A stretch of DNA of 10,517 bases from Gammaproteobacteria bacterium (GCA_012510865.1 JAAZHF010000376.1:1-10517); one strand, 5' to 3'. Shown: positions 1-8,892, counted from the stretch's first letter. A program made the numbers and translations. Notes: generated from the sequence alone by a model not told the origin.

Positions 1-21
1 GCGCACTGGAGTGGACGTTCG

Positions 22-453
22 ATGGACAAGCGCTTCTGGATCTGCGGCATCGTGGTCGCCATGGCGGCGCTGATCTGCGGCGTCCTGGTCCACGCGCTGC
101 TGCTGCGCGCCGACTACCAGGCCCTGGCCGCGCTCTACCGGACGCCCGACCAGGCCAATGCACACGCGGCCTGGGTCCTGCCCGCCTATCTCATGCTCGG
201 GCTCGCGATGACCTGGCTGTACCGCCGGATGCCCGCGAGCGATGGCGTCGACCTGGCGCGCGGCGCCCGCTTCGGCGTCGCGGTCGCGCTGGTGTCCTAC
301 GTGCCCTGGCACGTCCTGGCCTTCGTCGCGCAGCCGCTGCCGCTGTCGCTGATGCTGCGCCAGGTGCTGCTGGACCTGGTTTCGATGCTGCTGCTGGGCA
401 TGCTCCTGGCGTGGCTGCAGCCGCACCGGCGTGGACTCGCGACGCCGCCTTGA
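22..453 (+). CDS. Small four-helix integral membrane protein, function unknown
   Basis: The 143-residue protein is strongly hydrophobic, with four likely membrane helices at about residues 7-28, 48-67, 83-103 and 109-132. A polar loop (about 29-47) contains DYQAL and RTPDQA, and the C-terminus is basic. The ATG has a GGAG ribosome-binding site at 8-11, ten bases upstream, which supports this start. I recall similar short four-helix proteins with a VHxLLLxxDY segment after helix 1 annotated as hypothetical in other proteobacteria, but I cannot name a family. No catalytic or ligand motif is visible. Its operon partners would lie left of the window. The gene is secure; the function is unknown. 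Confidence 0.8.
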   Translation: MDKRFWICGIVVAMAALICGVLVHALLLRADYQALAALYRTPDQANAHAAWVLPAYLMLGLAMTWLYRRMPASDGVDLARGARFGVAVALVSYVPWHVLAFVAQPLPLSLMLRQVLLDLVSMLLLGMLLAWLQPHRRGLATPP

Positions 454-520
454 CGCCGCGCTGACCGGCCCTTCATGGGCCGCGCGTATCGTGGGCGGAC
501 CTTCCGGACGACCACGCCCC

Positions 521-1309
521 ATGCCCCTGCACCCCGCCGCGACTCCCTGCCTCCTGCTGACGGCCCTGGCGCTGGCACTGTCGGCCTGCGGCGAGCGCGA
601 GCAGGGCTTCGAACCGGTCGTCGTCGAACAGGAGGCCGACCCGCTGCCGGCTCCCCTTCCCGCCACCGGGCCGGTCACCGGACCCGGGCCGGGCGCGCCG
701 CCTCCGGCAGGGGGCCTCGTCGGCGACGTACCGGAACCGGGTGCGACGGCGCCGATCGGGCTGTCCGTGGTCGCGCCGGTCGATGGCACGGGAACGCTGC
801 ACATCGTCGACGCGGACGCCGACCCCGCGGCCGCGAGCGCGCCGGTGGCGTCGATCGCGTTTTCGGACGGGCCGCTGCCCCCGCTCGAGGACAACCCCGA
901 GTCGGGCCTCGCAGCGGCGGCAACCGACCCGGCGGCGACGGAGCGCCCGGGCGCGGAGCAGGCCGCCGCCGCGGTGCGCGCCTATTACGATGCGGTCGCC
1001 GCGGGCGACCTCGCGCGCGCCTACGCCGCCTGGTCGGACGGCGGCCGTGCCAGTGGCCGGACCTCGGAACGGTTCGCCACCGGATTCTACGGCGTCGCCA
1101 TCACGTCGGTCGCGGTGGGCGTGCCCGGGCCCTCGCAGGGAGCGGCGGGTTCGCGCTACGTCGAGGTCCCGGTGACCGTGACCAGCCGCGGCCGCGACGG
1201 ACGGGAGACGCGCCAGGCGGGCACCTTCGTCATGCGCAGCTCCGCCGTCGACGGCGCGCCGGCCGGCTGGTTCATCGCCTCGGCCGACCTGCGCGAGCTG
1301 CAGCCCTGA
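521..1309 (+). CDS. Secreted lipoprotein with Pro/Ala-rich linker and NTF2-like-looking C-terminal domain
   Basis: The 262-residue product starts with a short signal sequence whose hydrophobic stretch (residues 11-22) ends in the lipobox LSAC. Cys23 would be lipidated, so the protein should sit in the outer or inner membrane facing the periplasm. Residues 24-145 are low complexity, rich in Pro, Ala, Gly and acidic residues, like a flexible tether. Residues 147-262 look folded: a helix with AVRAYYDAVAAGDLARAYAAW, then alternating strands ending in GWFIASADL, the general pattern of NTF2/SnoaL-like folds. The start was placed at 521 because only this Met puts the signal peptide at the N-terminus; the open frame begins upstream at 431 and overlaps the preceding gene. 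There is no good Shine-Dalgarno. The function is not known. Confidence 0.75.
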   Translation: MPLHPAATPCLLLTALALALSACGEREQGFEPVVVEQEADPLPAPLPATGPVTGPGPGAPPPAGGLVGDVPEPGATAPIGLSVVAPVDGTGTLHIVDADADPAAASAPVASIAFSDGPLPPLEDNPESGLAAAATDPAATERPGAEQAAAAVRAYYDAVAAGDLARAYAAWSDGGRASGRTSERFATGFYGVAITSVAVGVPGPSQGAAGSRYVEVPVTVTSRGRDGRETRQAGTFVMRSSAVDGAPAGWFIASADLRELQP

Positions 1310-1324
1310 GGCCGCCGGCCGGCG

Positions 1325-1822
1325 TCAGCGCTTCGGCTGCAGCATCGTCCCGGTGCAGTTGGCCGCGCCGCAGCGGCAGCCCCATAGCTTCTTGAGCTTC
1401 GGCGTGTGCCGTTCGTCGTGGACGATGCCGTAGTTGTAGGTGAGTTCCTCGCCGGCCCTGATGTCGCGGATGGCCTCGATGAACACCTTGTCCTTGTGCG
1501 GGCGCCCCTTGTCGTCCTCTTCCACCACGGCCTCGCAGTTGGGGTCGCAGCTGTGGTTGATCCAGCGCGCGACCCCGCCCTTGATGTTGGCGTCGATGAC
1601 GTAGTGGTCGTTGAGCGTGAACAGGAAGGTGTGGCCGTCCTCTTCGATGTCGCCGTAGTCGGCGTCGACCTCGTCGTGGGTGCGCAGCTCGCCCTTGTAG
1701 CGGATGATGCGCTCGCCCTTGGCGATCGCCGCCGTCGCGAAGACCCCGTTGCCGTGGATCTCCGAGCGCCGGGCCTCGATTTTCTTGACCTTCTTCTTCT
1801 TGCTTGGCGTGTCCTTGGGCAT
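1325..1822 (-). CDS. SET-domain protein-lysine N-methyltransferase with post-SET motif
   Basis: This 165-residue protein is a compact SET methyltransferase, a family that moves methyl groups from S-adenosylmethionine to lysine side chains. A lysine-rich N-terminus (residues 8-14) precedes the SET core. Visible motifs are GNGVFA (24-29), RYKGE (41-45), the SAM/pseudoknot motif RWINHSCDPNCE (86-97) and GEELTYNYG (124-132) with the catalytic-type Tyr. A post-SET CxCxxxxC (Cys149, Cys151, Cys156) follows, which with Cys92 should bind one zinc. The domain is complete. The start at 1822 was chosen because the basic tail begins there; an in-frame ATG at 1855 would add 11 residues. The gene converges on the upstream lipoprotein (15-bp gap, GC-rich palindrome at 1314-1323) and diverges from the cytochrome gene. 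The substrate is unknown; a basic DNA-binding protein or ribosomal protein are reasonable guesses only. Confidence 0.9.
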   Translation of the reverse strand: MPKDTPSKKKKVKKIEARRSEIHGNGVFATAAIAKGERIIRYKGELRTHDEVDADYGDIEEDGHTFLFTLNDHYVIDANIKGGVARWINHSCDPNCEAVVEEDDKGRPHKDKVFIEAIRDIRAGEELTYNYGIVHDERHTPKLKKLWGCRCGAANCTGTMLQPKR

Positions 1823-1853
1823 CGTGCGGCGGCTTCGCTGGGCGGGAACGACC

Positions 1854-1883
1854 ATTGTGGTGCAGCCGCCGTGGAATCGCCAA
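1854..1883 (-). promoter_or_regulatory. Weak candidate promoter for the SET gene
   Basis: On the minus strand, TTGGCG (1878-1883) and CACAAT (1854-1859) are separated by 18 bases; each matches four of six consensus positions. It lies in the 126-bp divergent gap and would start a transcript about 25 bases before the ATG at 1822. In so GC-rich a region this is suggestive only. Confidence 0.25.
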
Positions 1884-1948
1884 CGCGGGCTGTCCGCTCC
1901 GCCGGGGCGCCGTCGTTGGACCTGCACCATCCCGACGGAAACCGACCG

Positions 1949-2500
1949 ATGAACGCCCGCTCCCTGTCCCCTGCCCTTGGCCTGCTGGTCGCCGCCTGCG
2001 CCGCCGACGCCCCGCCCCCGACCGTGTCGACCCTGGCGCCTGCGGCCGGTGCGGCCGCGTCCATCGCACCCGCGGCCCTGGACGACGAAGCGCTCCTCGC
2101 GCGCGGCGAGTACCTGGTCCGGATCGCCGGCTGCAACGACTGCCATACCGAGGGCTATGCCCGGGCCGGCGGCGAACTGCCGCAGGAACAGTGGCTGCTC
2201 GGGTCGCGCGAAGGCTTCAGCGGCCCGTGGGGCACGACCTATCCGACCAACCTCCGCCTGCGCCTGCAGGAGTTCGACGAGGACGAGTGGATGGCCTACA
2301 GCGCGACCCTGCGCACCCGGCCGCTGATGCCCGACTTCGCGCTGCGGGCGATGCAGGACGACGACCGCCGCGCGCTCTACCGGTTCATCCGCTCGCTCGG
2401 GCCGGCCGGGACGCCGGCGCCGGCGTGGCTTGCCCCGGGCGAAGCGCCTCCGCCGCCCTACCTGGCGATGGTCCTGCCCGGGGAGCAGGCAACGGAGTGA
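1949..2500 (+). CDS. Monohaem c-type cytochrome, probable lipoprotein
   Basis: The 183-residue protein has a short export signal ending in LVAAC; Cys17 fits a lipobox, so it is probably a membrane-anchored periplasmic lipoprotein. A Pro/Ala linker (18-45) leads to a class I cytochrome c domain with the haem-binding motif CNDCH at 62-66 (two thioether cysteines, His66 axial). Met127 in RPLMP is the likely second axial ligand, followed by a C-terminal helix (137-150, DDRRALYRFIRSL) typical of the fold. The GYLV-type lead-in RGEYLVRIAGCNDCH resembles cytochrome subunits that accept electrons from periplasmic dehydrogenases. No dehydrogenase gene is adjacent, so the partner is unknown. The start at 1949 is set by the signal peptide; the frame is open far upstream only because it shadows the antisense SET gene. 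Confidence 0.85.
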   Translation: MNARSLSPALGLLVAACAADAPPPTVSTLAPAAGAAASIAPAALDDEALLARGEYLVRIAGCNDCHTEGYARAGGELPQEQWLLGSREGFSGPWGTTYPTNLRLRLQEFDEDEWMAYSATLRTRPLMPDFALRAMQDDDRRALYRFIRSLGPAGTPAPAWLAPGEAPPPPYLAMVLPGEQATE

Positions 2501-2513
2501 TCCGCGGCGGGGC

Positions 2514-2542
2514 TTGGTCGACGGCCCTGCAAAGCGTACAAT
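2514..2542 (+). promoter_or_regulatory. Candidate sigma-70 promoter of the SUF operon
   Basis: TACAAT (2537-2542) is a 5/6 match to the -10 consensus and the only AT-rich hexamer in the gap. A poor -35, TTGGTC (2514-2519), is 17 bases upstream. Transcription would begin near 2549, inside the inverted repeat at 2546-2563. A weak -35 fits an activator- or repressor-controlled promoter. Confidence 0.45.
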
Positions 2543-2545
2543 TTC

Positions 2546-2563
2546 GGTCCTGATTGAAGGACC
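2546..2563 (+). promoter_or_regulatory. Inverted repeat at the SUF operon start: candidate operator or RBS-masking hairpin
   Basis: GGTCCT (2546-2551) and AGGACC (2558-2563) are a perfect 6-bp inverted repeat around GATTGA. It lies just downstream of the candidate -10 and spans the AAGGA (2557-2561) that is the best Shine-Dalgarno for the regulator at 2574. It could be the binding site by which the Rrf2 protein controls its own operon, or an RNA stem that hides the ribosome-binding site. It does not match the E. coli IscR site consensus in an obvious way. Confidence 0.35.
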
Positions 2564-2573
2564 CCACTCGCCG

Positions 2574-3044
2574 ATGCTCCGCGTCACCCGCCTCACCGAC
2601 TACGCCACCGTGGTGCTGACCGTGCTTGCCGCGGAGCCGGAGCGTGTCCTGAGCGCGGCCGAGCTCGCGGAGCGCGCGGGCCTGGAGACGCCCACGGTCA
2701 GCAAGGTGCTGAAGCCGCTGGCCCAGGCGGGCCTCCTGGAAGCCTTCCGCGGCGCGCACGGCGGCTACCGCCTGTCGCGCCCCGCCGGCCAGATCAGCCT
2801 GATCTCGATCGTCGAGGCCATGGAAGGCCCGCTGGCGATGACCGAGTGCAGCCTCGACGACACCAGCTGCGGCATCGCCAGCCAGTGCGGCGCGCGCGCC
2901 AACTGGCGCCGGATCAACGACATCGTCGCCGACGCCCTGCGCGGCGTCAGCCTGGCGCAGATGCTCGACGCGCCTTCCAACCCCCCTTCCGGGCCCGGCC
3001 CGGATGCGTCGCGACGCATCCCCGCCCGGCTCGCCAACGTTTGA
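2574..3044 (+). CDS. Rrf2-family SUF operon regulator (IscR-like)
   Basis: The 156-residue protein has the Rrf2 layout: an N-terminal [19 protein letters not shown], a winged helix with the recognition segment [20 protein letters not shown] (38-57), and the wing [12 protein letters not shown] (59-70). Cys92, Cys99 and Cys105 (C-x6-C-x5-C) sit where IscR carries its cluster-binding cysteines, so it probably binds an Fe-S cluster and reports cluster supply. Together with its place 17 bp before sufB this matches the SUF-specific Rrf2 regulators typical of xanthomonads. The tail after about residue 134 is Pro/Gly-rich and looks disordered; its codons contain a 20-bp palindrome (3002-3021). The ATG at 2574 gives the canonical N-terminus; AAGGA lies 12 bases upstream. 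It probably represses or activates its own operon; the sign cannot be read from the sequence. Confidence 0.93.
   Translation: MLRVTRLTDYATVVLTVLAAEPERVLSAAELAERAGLETPTVSKVLKPLAQAGLLEAFRGAHGGYRLSRPAGQISLISIVEAMEGPLAMTECSLDDTSCGIASQCGARANWRRINDIVADALRGVSLAQMLDAPSNPPSGPGPDASRRIPARLANV
3002..3021. repeat. 20-bp perfect palindrome at the end of the regulator gene
   Basis: GGATGCGTCGCGACGCATCC is fully self-complementary. It lies in the codons of the regulator's disordered tail, 40 bases before sufB. As RNA it folds to an 8-bp stem with a CGCG loop. There is no following T run, so it is not a normal terminator. It may be a processing or stabilising hairpin between the regulator and structural genes, or an operator. 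Confidence 0.6.
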
Positions 3045-3061
3045 ACACCAGGCAGCCCACC

Positions 3062-4441
<1,380 letters not shown>

Positions 4442-4444
<3 letters not shown>

Positions 4445-4531
4445 AAGCAGGTCTTCCTCGAATTGCCGATGGAGTTCGCGGTGGAGGCGAAGAAGTCGCT
4501 GGAAGTGCGCCTCGAGGGCTCGGTGGGCTGA
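4442..4531 (+). pseudogene. sufB: In-frame SufB C-terminal segment after the internal TGA
   Basis: Reading through TGA 4442-4444 in the sufB frame gives 28 residues beginning KQVFLELPMEFAVEAK and ending LEGSVG before a second TGA at 4529-4531. This is the standard SufB C-terminus; with one residue for the TGA the full protein would be 489 residues, close to E. coli SufB (495). Codon use is like the rest of the gene and there is no frameshift. TGA differs by one base from the Cys codons TGC/TGT expected here. The segment is either the tail of an intact gene with a base error, a fresh pseudogene, or translated by read-through or selenocysteine insertion. Confidence 0.85.
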
Positions 4532-4645
4532 GACCGCGCGGTCGCGGATGCGGCTGCCGCGAGGGCGGGTCGCAGCTGTAGCTGCTCCTACAGGAATCGG
4601 GAGGTCCGGCTGGCTGGCCGGTCGTCCCAGACACGAGAGAACGAA
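4532..4645 (-). repeat. sufB-sufC spacer with REP (GTAG-type) palindromic element
   Basis: The element proper is 4566-4594. On the minus strand it begins CCTGTAGGAGCAGCTACAGC and continues TGCGACCCG. The GTAG tetranucleotide is followed by a GCAGC/GCTGC stem with a four-base loop (4572-4585 on the plus strand). This matches the well-known REP pattern of Xanthomonas, Stenotrophomonas and Pseudomonas that RAYT (REP-associated tyrosine) transposases recognise. No RAYT gene is in the window and only one copy is seen. The same spacer carries a 12-bp perfect palindrome GACCGCGCGGTC (4532-4543) directly after the second sufB stop, and a GCGGC/GCCGC repeat (4550-4560). Such elements inside operons can protect upstream mRNA or lower downstream expression. 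Confidence 0.7.
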
Positions 4646-5412
<767 letters not shown>

Positions 5413-5413
<1 letters not shown>

Positions 5414-6684
5414 TGGCGACCCTGCTCGAATCGCTGGCAACGGGATTCAGCGGCGAGGGCGCACGGCGCGCCGCGCTCGACGCCGCGCTGCGCGACGGCC
5501 TGCCGCACGCGCGCAGCGAGGCCTGGAAGTACACCTCGCTGCGCCAGCTCGAGCGCCGCAGCTTCTCGCCGGCGGCGCTGCCGCACGCGGCCGTGGACCC
5601 CGCGCTCGTCGCCGGCATCCCGGCGCCGCGCCTGGTCTTCGCCAACGGCCGCTTCGACGCCGGGCTGTCCGACCTCTCCGGGCTGCCGGACGGCGTGCGC
5701 CTGCTGACGATGGCCGAAGCCCTGGCCAGCGACGACCCGCGCGAGGGCAACGTGCTGGGCCGCAGCTACGAGCGCGCCGACGAGGTGTTCGCACGGCTCA
5801 ACGCCGCGCTGGCCGACGACGGCGCGGTGCTGCGGGTTGCCGAGGGCGTGGCGGTCGAGGCCCCGGTGCACCTGGTCTTCGTCGGCCTGCCGGCGGAAGG
5901 CGACCTCGCCTGGCATTCGCGCCACCTGATCGAACTTCGCCGCGGCGCATCGGCCACGGTCATCGAACACCACGTCGCCGGCGGCGACCACGCGCACCTC
6001 GGCAATGCGATCGCCCACGTGCACGTCGCGGCGAACGCCTCGCTGCGGCACGCGCGCGTGCAGGACGAATCCGACCGCGCCACGCTGATCACCCGCACCG
6101 ACGCCGTGCTCGCGCGCGAGTCGAGCTATCGCCGCCTGGACCTCGAACTCGGCGCTGCGCTGTCGCGGCACGAGCTCAACGTGCGCCTCGAGGGCGAACG
6201 CGCGGACCTGGTCGCCAATGGAGTGATGCTGGCCTCCGGCCGCCGCCACCTCGACACCCGCCTCGGGATCGACCACATCGCCCGCGATACCCGCTGCGAG
6301 CTCGGCTGGCGCGGCATGGCCGCGGGCCGCGGCCGCGCGGTGTTCCACGGCGGCATCGAGATCCGCGCCGGCGCGGACGGCACCGACGCCCGGCTGTCGA
6401 ACAAGAACCTGCTGCTGTCCGACACCGCCGAGATCGACACCCAGCCGGTGCTGGTGATCCACGCCGACGAGGTCACCGCCGCGCACGGCGCCACGGTCGG
6501 CCAGCTCGACGCCGAGGCGATGTTCTACCTGCGCACGCGCGGCCTGCCCGAGCCGGAGGCCCGCGCCCTTCTGACCGCCGCCTTCGTGCGCGATCCGCTG
6601 GTGTCCGTGGTCCAGACGCCGGCGATCCGCGAGCGGCTGGAGGCCTGGCTCGATCGCGCGATCGCGGCGCAGGCGCTGGCATGA
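5413..6684 (+). CDS. sufD: Fe-S cluster assembly scaffold subunit SufD
   Basis: SufD pairs with SufB and binds the second SufC; the SufB-SufD interface is the proposed site of cluster formation. The 423 residues equal the E. coli length. The N-terminal part carries the SufD-type RSEAWKYTSLRQL (35-46). The C-terminal beta-helix part has GRGRAVFHGGIEI (305-317), SNKNLLLSD (329-337) and HADEVTAAHGATVGQLDAEA (350-369), where His358 corresponds to the important E. coli His360. The Cys two residues before it in E. coli (Cys358) is Ala356 here, and the whole protein has only one cysteine (Cys295). The start at 5413 is fixed by the TGATG overlap with sufC; an upstream in-frame ATG at 5374 lies inside sufC and is less likely. 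The stop overlaps the sufS start (ATGA). Confidence 0.96.
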
Positions 6685-7970
6685 GCGGGCCCGGCGCGAC
6701 GCGCCGCGATCCGGGCCTCCCGCCCCGGGCGGCGGAAGGGCAGCCGGGCCCCGGTGTGGACTGGTCCAGGGTCCGCGGCGACTTCCCGCTGCTTGGGCGC
6801 GAGGTCCATGGCAAGCCGCTGGTCTACTTCGACTCCGCGAACACCAGCCAGAAGCCGGCCGCGGTGATCGACGCCGTGGACGGTTTCTACCGCCGCCACA
6901 ACGCCAACGTCAGCCGCGCCGTGCACCAGCTCGGGAGCGAGGCCACCGAGGCCTACGAGGACGCACGCGCGAAGCTGGCCGGCTTCATCAACGCCCGCCC
7001 GGACGACCTGGTGCTCACCAGCGGCACCACCTTCGCGATCAACCTCGTGGCGTACTCGTGGGCGCTGCCGCGCCTGGGGTCCGGCGACGTGATCCTGCTC
7101 ACGCGCATGGAGCACCACGCCAACATCGTGCCCTGGCAGCTGGTCGCACAGCGGACCGGCGCGCGCATCGACGTGGTCGAGCTGCTGCCCGACGGCAGCC
7201 TGGACCTGGACATGCTGCGGGCGAAGATCGCCGGCGACGTGAAGCTGCTCGCGGTCGCCCACGTCAGCAACGTGCTCGGCACGGTCAATCCGGTGGCCGA
7301 CATCTGCCGCGAAGCGCGCCGCCGCGGCATCGTCACCGTGGTCGACGGCTCGCAGGCGCTGCCGCACCGGCCGGTCGACGTGGCCGGCATCGGCTGCGAT
7401 TTCTACGCGCTCACCGGCCACAAGATGTGCGGACCGACCGGCACCGGGGCGCTCTGGGCCCGCCGCGGCCACCTCGACGGCATGCCGCCCTTCATCGGCG
7501 GCGGCGAGATGATCCGCGAGGTGCGCCTGGACGGCGGGACGGTGTTCAACGACCCGCCGCGGAAGTTCGAGGCCGGCACCCCGAACATCGCCGGCTTCGT
7601 CGGCCTCGGCGCGGCGGTGGACTATCTCTCGGCGCTGGGCATGGACCGGGTCGAGGCCCGCGAGCAGGCCCTGCTGGCGCACCTCGCCGAGGAGTTCGCG
7701 AAGGTCGACGGCCTGCGCGTGTTCGGCACCGCGCCGGGCAAGGCGGCGGTGGTGTCGTTCGCGATCGACGGCGTGCATTCGCACGACCTCGCCACCCTGC
7801 TCGACCTGGAGGGCATGGCGGTGCGCTCGGGCCAGCACTGCGCGCACCCGCTTCTGGAATGGCTCGGCGTGTCGGCCACCTGCCGCGCGTCGCTGGCCTT
7901 CTACAACACCCACGAGGAAATCGACGCCTTCGTGGCCGCGCTGCGCAAGGTCCGCCGGCTGCTGGCCTAG
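6681..7970 (+). CDS. sufS: Cysteine desulfurase SufS
   Basis: SufS is a PLP enzyme that removes sulfur from L-cysteine, giving alanine and an enzyme persulfide for SufBCD. The 429-residue protein has fold-type I motifs: FDSANTSQKP (50-59), TSGTTFAINLVA (113-124), EHHAN (144-148), HVSNVLGTVNP (194-204), VDGSQALPH (221-229) and TGHKMCGPTGTG with PLP-binding Lys248. The active-site loop RSGQHCAHP (382-390) carries Cys387, the class II (SufS) pattern, followed by RASLAFYNT with Arg402. Residues 1-26 are a Gly/Pro/Arg-rich extension before DWSRVRGDFPLL, where E. coli SufS begins. The ATG at 6681 overlaps the sufD stop, which supports it; GTG at 6756 is a possible shorter start. Its usual sulfur acceptor (SufE or SufU) is not in the window. 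Confidence 0.96.
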   Translation: MSGPGATRRDPGLPPRAAEGQPGPGVDWSRVRGDFPLLGREVHGKPLVYFDSANTSQKPAAVIDAVDGFYRRHNANVSRAVHQLGSEATEAYEDARAKLAGFINARPDDLVLTSGTTFAINLVAYSWALPRLGSGDVILLTRMEHHANIVPWQLVAQRTGARIDVVELLPDGSLDLDMLRAKIAGDVKLLAVAHVSNVLGTVNPVADICREARRRGIVTVVDGSQALPHRPVDVAGIGCDFYALTGHKMCGPTGTGALWARRGHLDGMPPFIGGGEMIREVRLDGGTVFNDPPRKFEAGTPNIAGFVGLGAAVDYLSALGMDRVEAREQALLAHLAEEFAKVDGLRVFGTAPGKAAVVSFAIDGVHSHDLATLLDLEGMAVRSGQHCAHPLLEWLGVSATCRASLAFYNTHEEIDAFVAALRKVRRLLA

Positions 7971-7998
7971 GGCCGCCTGCGCGCGGCAGAATCACGCC

Positions 7999-8529
7999 AT
8001 GGATCCGCTGCACTTCCGCCTCGCCACCGAGGCCGACATCGACGCCGTGGTGCAGCTGGTCACGCGCGCCTACCGCGGCGACGCGAGCCGCCAGGGCTGG
8101 ACCACCGAGGCCGACCTGCTCGACGGCGAGCGGATCGACCCCGGGGTGCTGCGCGCCGACATCGCCCGCCCGCGCAGCCGCATCGTCCTCGGCCTGCGCG
8201 GCGATGCGCTGCTGGCCTGCGCGCACGTCGCCGACGACGGCGGCCAGGGCTACTTCGGCATGTTCGCGGTCGAGCCCACCCGGCAGGGCGGCGGCATCGG
8301 CCGCGCGGTCGTCGCCGAGTGCGAGCGCATCGCCCGCGACGACTGGCGGCTGCCGCGCATGTGCATGACGGTGATCGAACAGCGGACGGAACTGATCGCC
8401 TGGTACGAACGGCTGGGCTACCGCCGCACCGGCGAACACCGGCCCTTTCCCTACGGCGACGCCCGCTTCGGCTCGCCGCGACGCGACGACCTCCGCTTCG
8501 AGGTGCTGGAGAAGCCGCTTTGGACGTGA
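7999..8529 (+). CDS. GNAT-family N-acetyltransferase
   Basis: The 176-residue protein has the GNAT fold order: N-terminal strand and helix FRLATEADIDAVVQLVTRAY (6-25), a central strand GYFGMFAVEP (84-93), then the acetyl-CoA pyrophosphate loop RQGGGIGRAVV (95-105). The C-terminal ELIAWYERLGYRRTGE (131-146) is also typical. It should transfer an acetyl group from acetyl-CoA to an amine; the substrate is not predictable. It begins 28 bp after sufS with no terminator between and overlaps the Rieske gene, so it is probably carried on the SUF transcript. A role in cluster assembly is not implied by the sequence. No clear ribosome-binding site precedes the ATG. Confidence 0.9.
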   Translation: MDPLHFRLATEADIDAVVQLVTRAYRGDASRQGWTTEADLLDGERIDPGVLRADIARPRSRIVLGLRGDALLACAHVADDGGQGYFGMFAVEPTRQGGGIGRAVVAECERIARDDWRLPRMCMTVIEQRTELIAWYERLGYRRTGEHRPFPYGDARFGSPRRDDLRFEVLEKPLWT

Positions 8530-8852
8530 CCTGGACCTTCGTCTGCGCCAGCAGCGAGCTGCTGCCCGGCGAGATGCGCACGACCTTCGACGAGGTCACC
8601 GGCACGCCGATCCTGGTGATGAACCTGGACGGCGAGCTGTATGCACTCGAGGACACCTGCAGCCACGAGGACTTCGAGCTGTCGGCAGGCACGCTGGACC
8701 CCGCCGAAGGCACGATCGAATGCGTGCTGCACGGCGCGAAGTTCGACGTCCGCGACGGCCGCGCGCTCTGCGCCCCGGCCTACGAGCCGGTGGCGAAGTT
8801 CCCGGTCAAGCGCGACAACGACGGGGTCTGGACCCGGGACGACCGCGACTGA
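8520..8852 (+). CDS. Rieske-type [2Fe-2S] ferredoxin (non-haem iron oxygenase ferredoxin subunit family)
   Basis: This small soluble protein (110 residues from this start) has a complete Rieske site: CSH (Cys47, His49) and CVLHG (Cys68, His71), spaced as in oxygenase-linked Rieske ferredoxins. After the second motif come AKFDVRDGRALCAPAYEPV, as in NirD/BphF-type proteins. It should carry one [2Fe-2S] cluster and move electrons. No oxygenase or reductase is adjacent, and its place at the end of the SUF operon suggests a role linked to cluster assembly or simply co-regulation. The start is uncertain: TTG at 8520 has GGAG eight bases upstream (8508-8511), while GTG at 8526 overlaps the GNAT stop as GTGA and gives 108 residues. 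The proteins differ by two residues only. Confidence 0.9.
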   Translation: MDVTWTFVCASSELLPGEMRTTFDEVTGTPILVMNLDGELYALEDTCSHEDFELSAGTLDPAEGTIECVLHGAKFDVRDGRALCAPAYEPVAKFPVKRDNDGVWTRDDRD

Positions 8853-8873
8853 GGACCCGACCGGCAGTGCAAG

Positions 8874-8892
8874 AACGGGAATGATTCCCGTT
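8874..8892 (+). promoter_or_regulatory. Perfect inverted repeat with Fur-box core, 21 bp after the Rieske gene
   Basis: AACGGGAATGATTCCCGTT is an 8-bp perfect inverted repeat around TGA. Its core GGGAATGATTCCC differs by two bases from GAGAATGATTCTC, a common Fur-site core in gammaproteobacteria. It lies seven bases before the second Fur-like site. It could also act as the SUF operon's transcription terminator stem, but no T run follows. Confidence 0.45.

Noticed and set aside
467..481. GGCCC/GGGCC hairpin after the first gene as a terminator
   Set aside because: The stem is only five pairs and no T run follows, so it is not supportable as a terminator.
475..1395. 306-codon arginine-rich open frame overlapping the lipoprotein gene
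   Set aside because: The arginine/alanine-rich composition is typical of an out-of-frame reading in GC-rich DNA. The overlapping frame has a proper lipobox and folded domain.
1406..1948. N-terminal extension of the cytochrome frame through the SET gene
   Set aside because: The extension is antisense to the SET domain. The signal peptide and lipobox start at the ATG at 1949.
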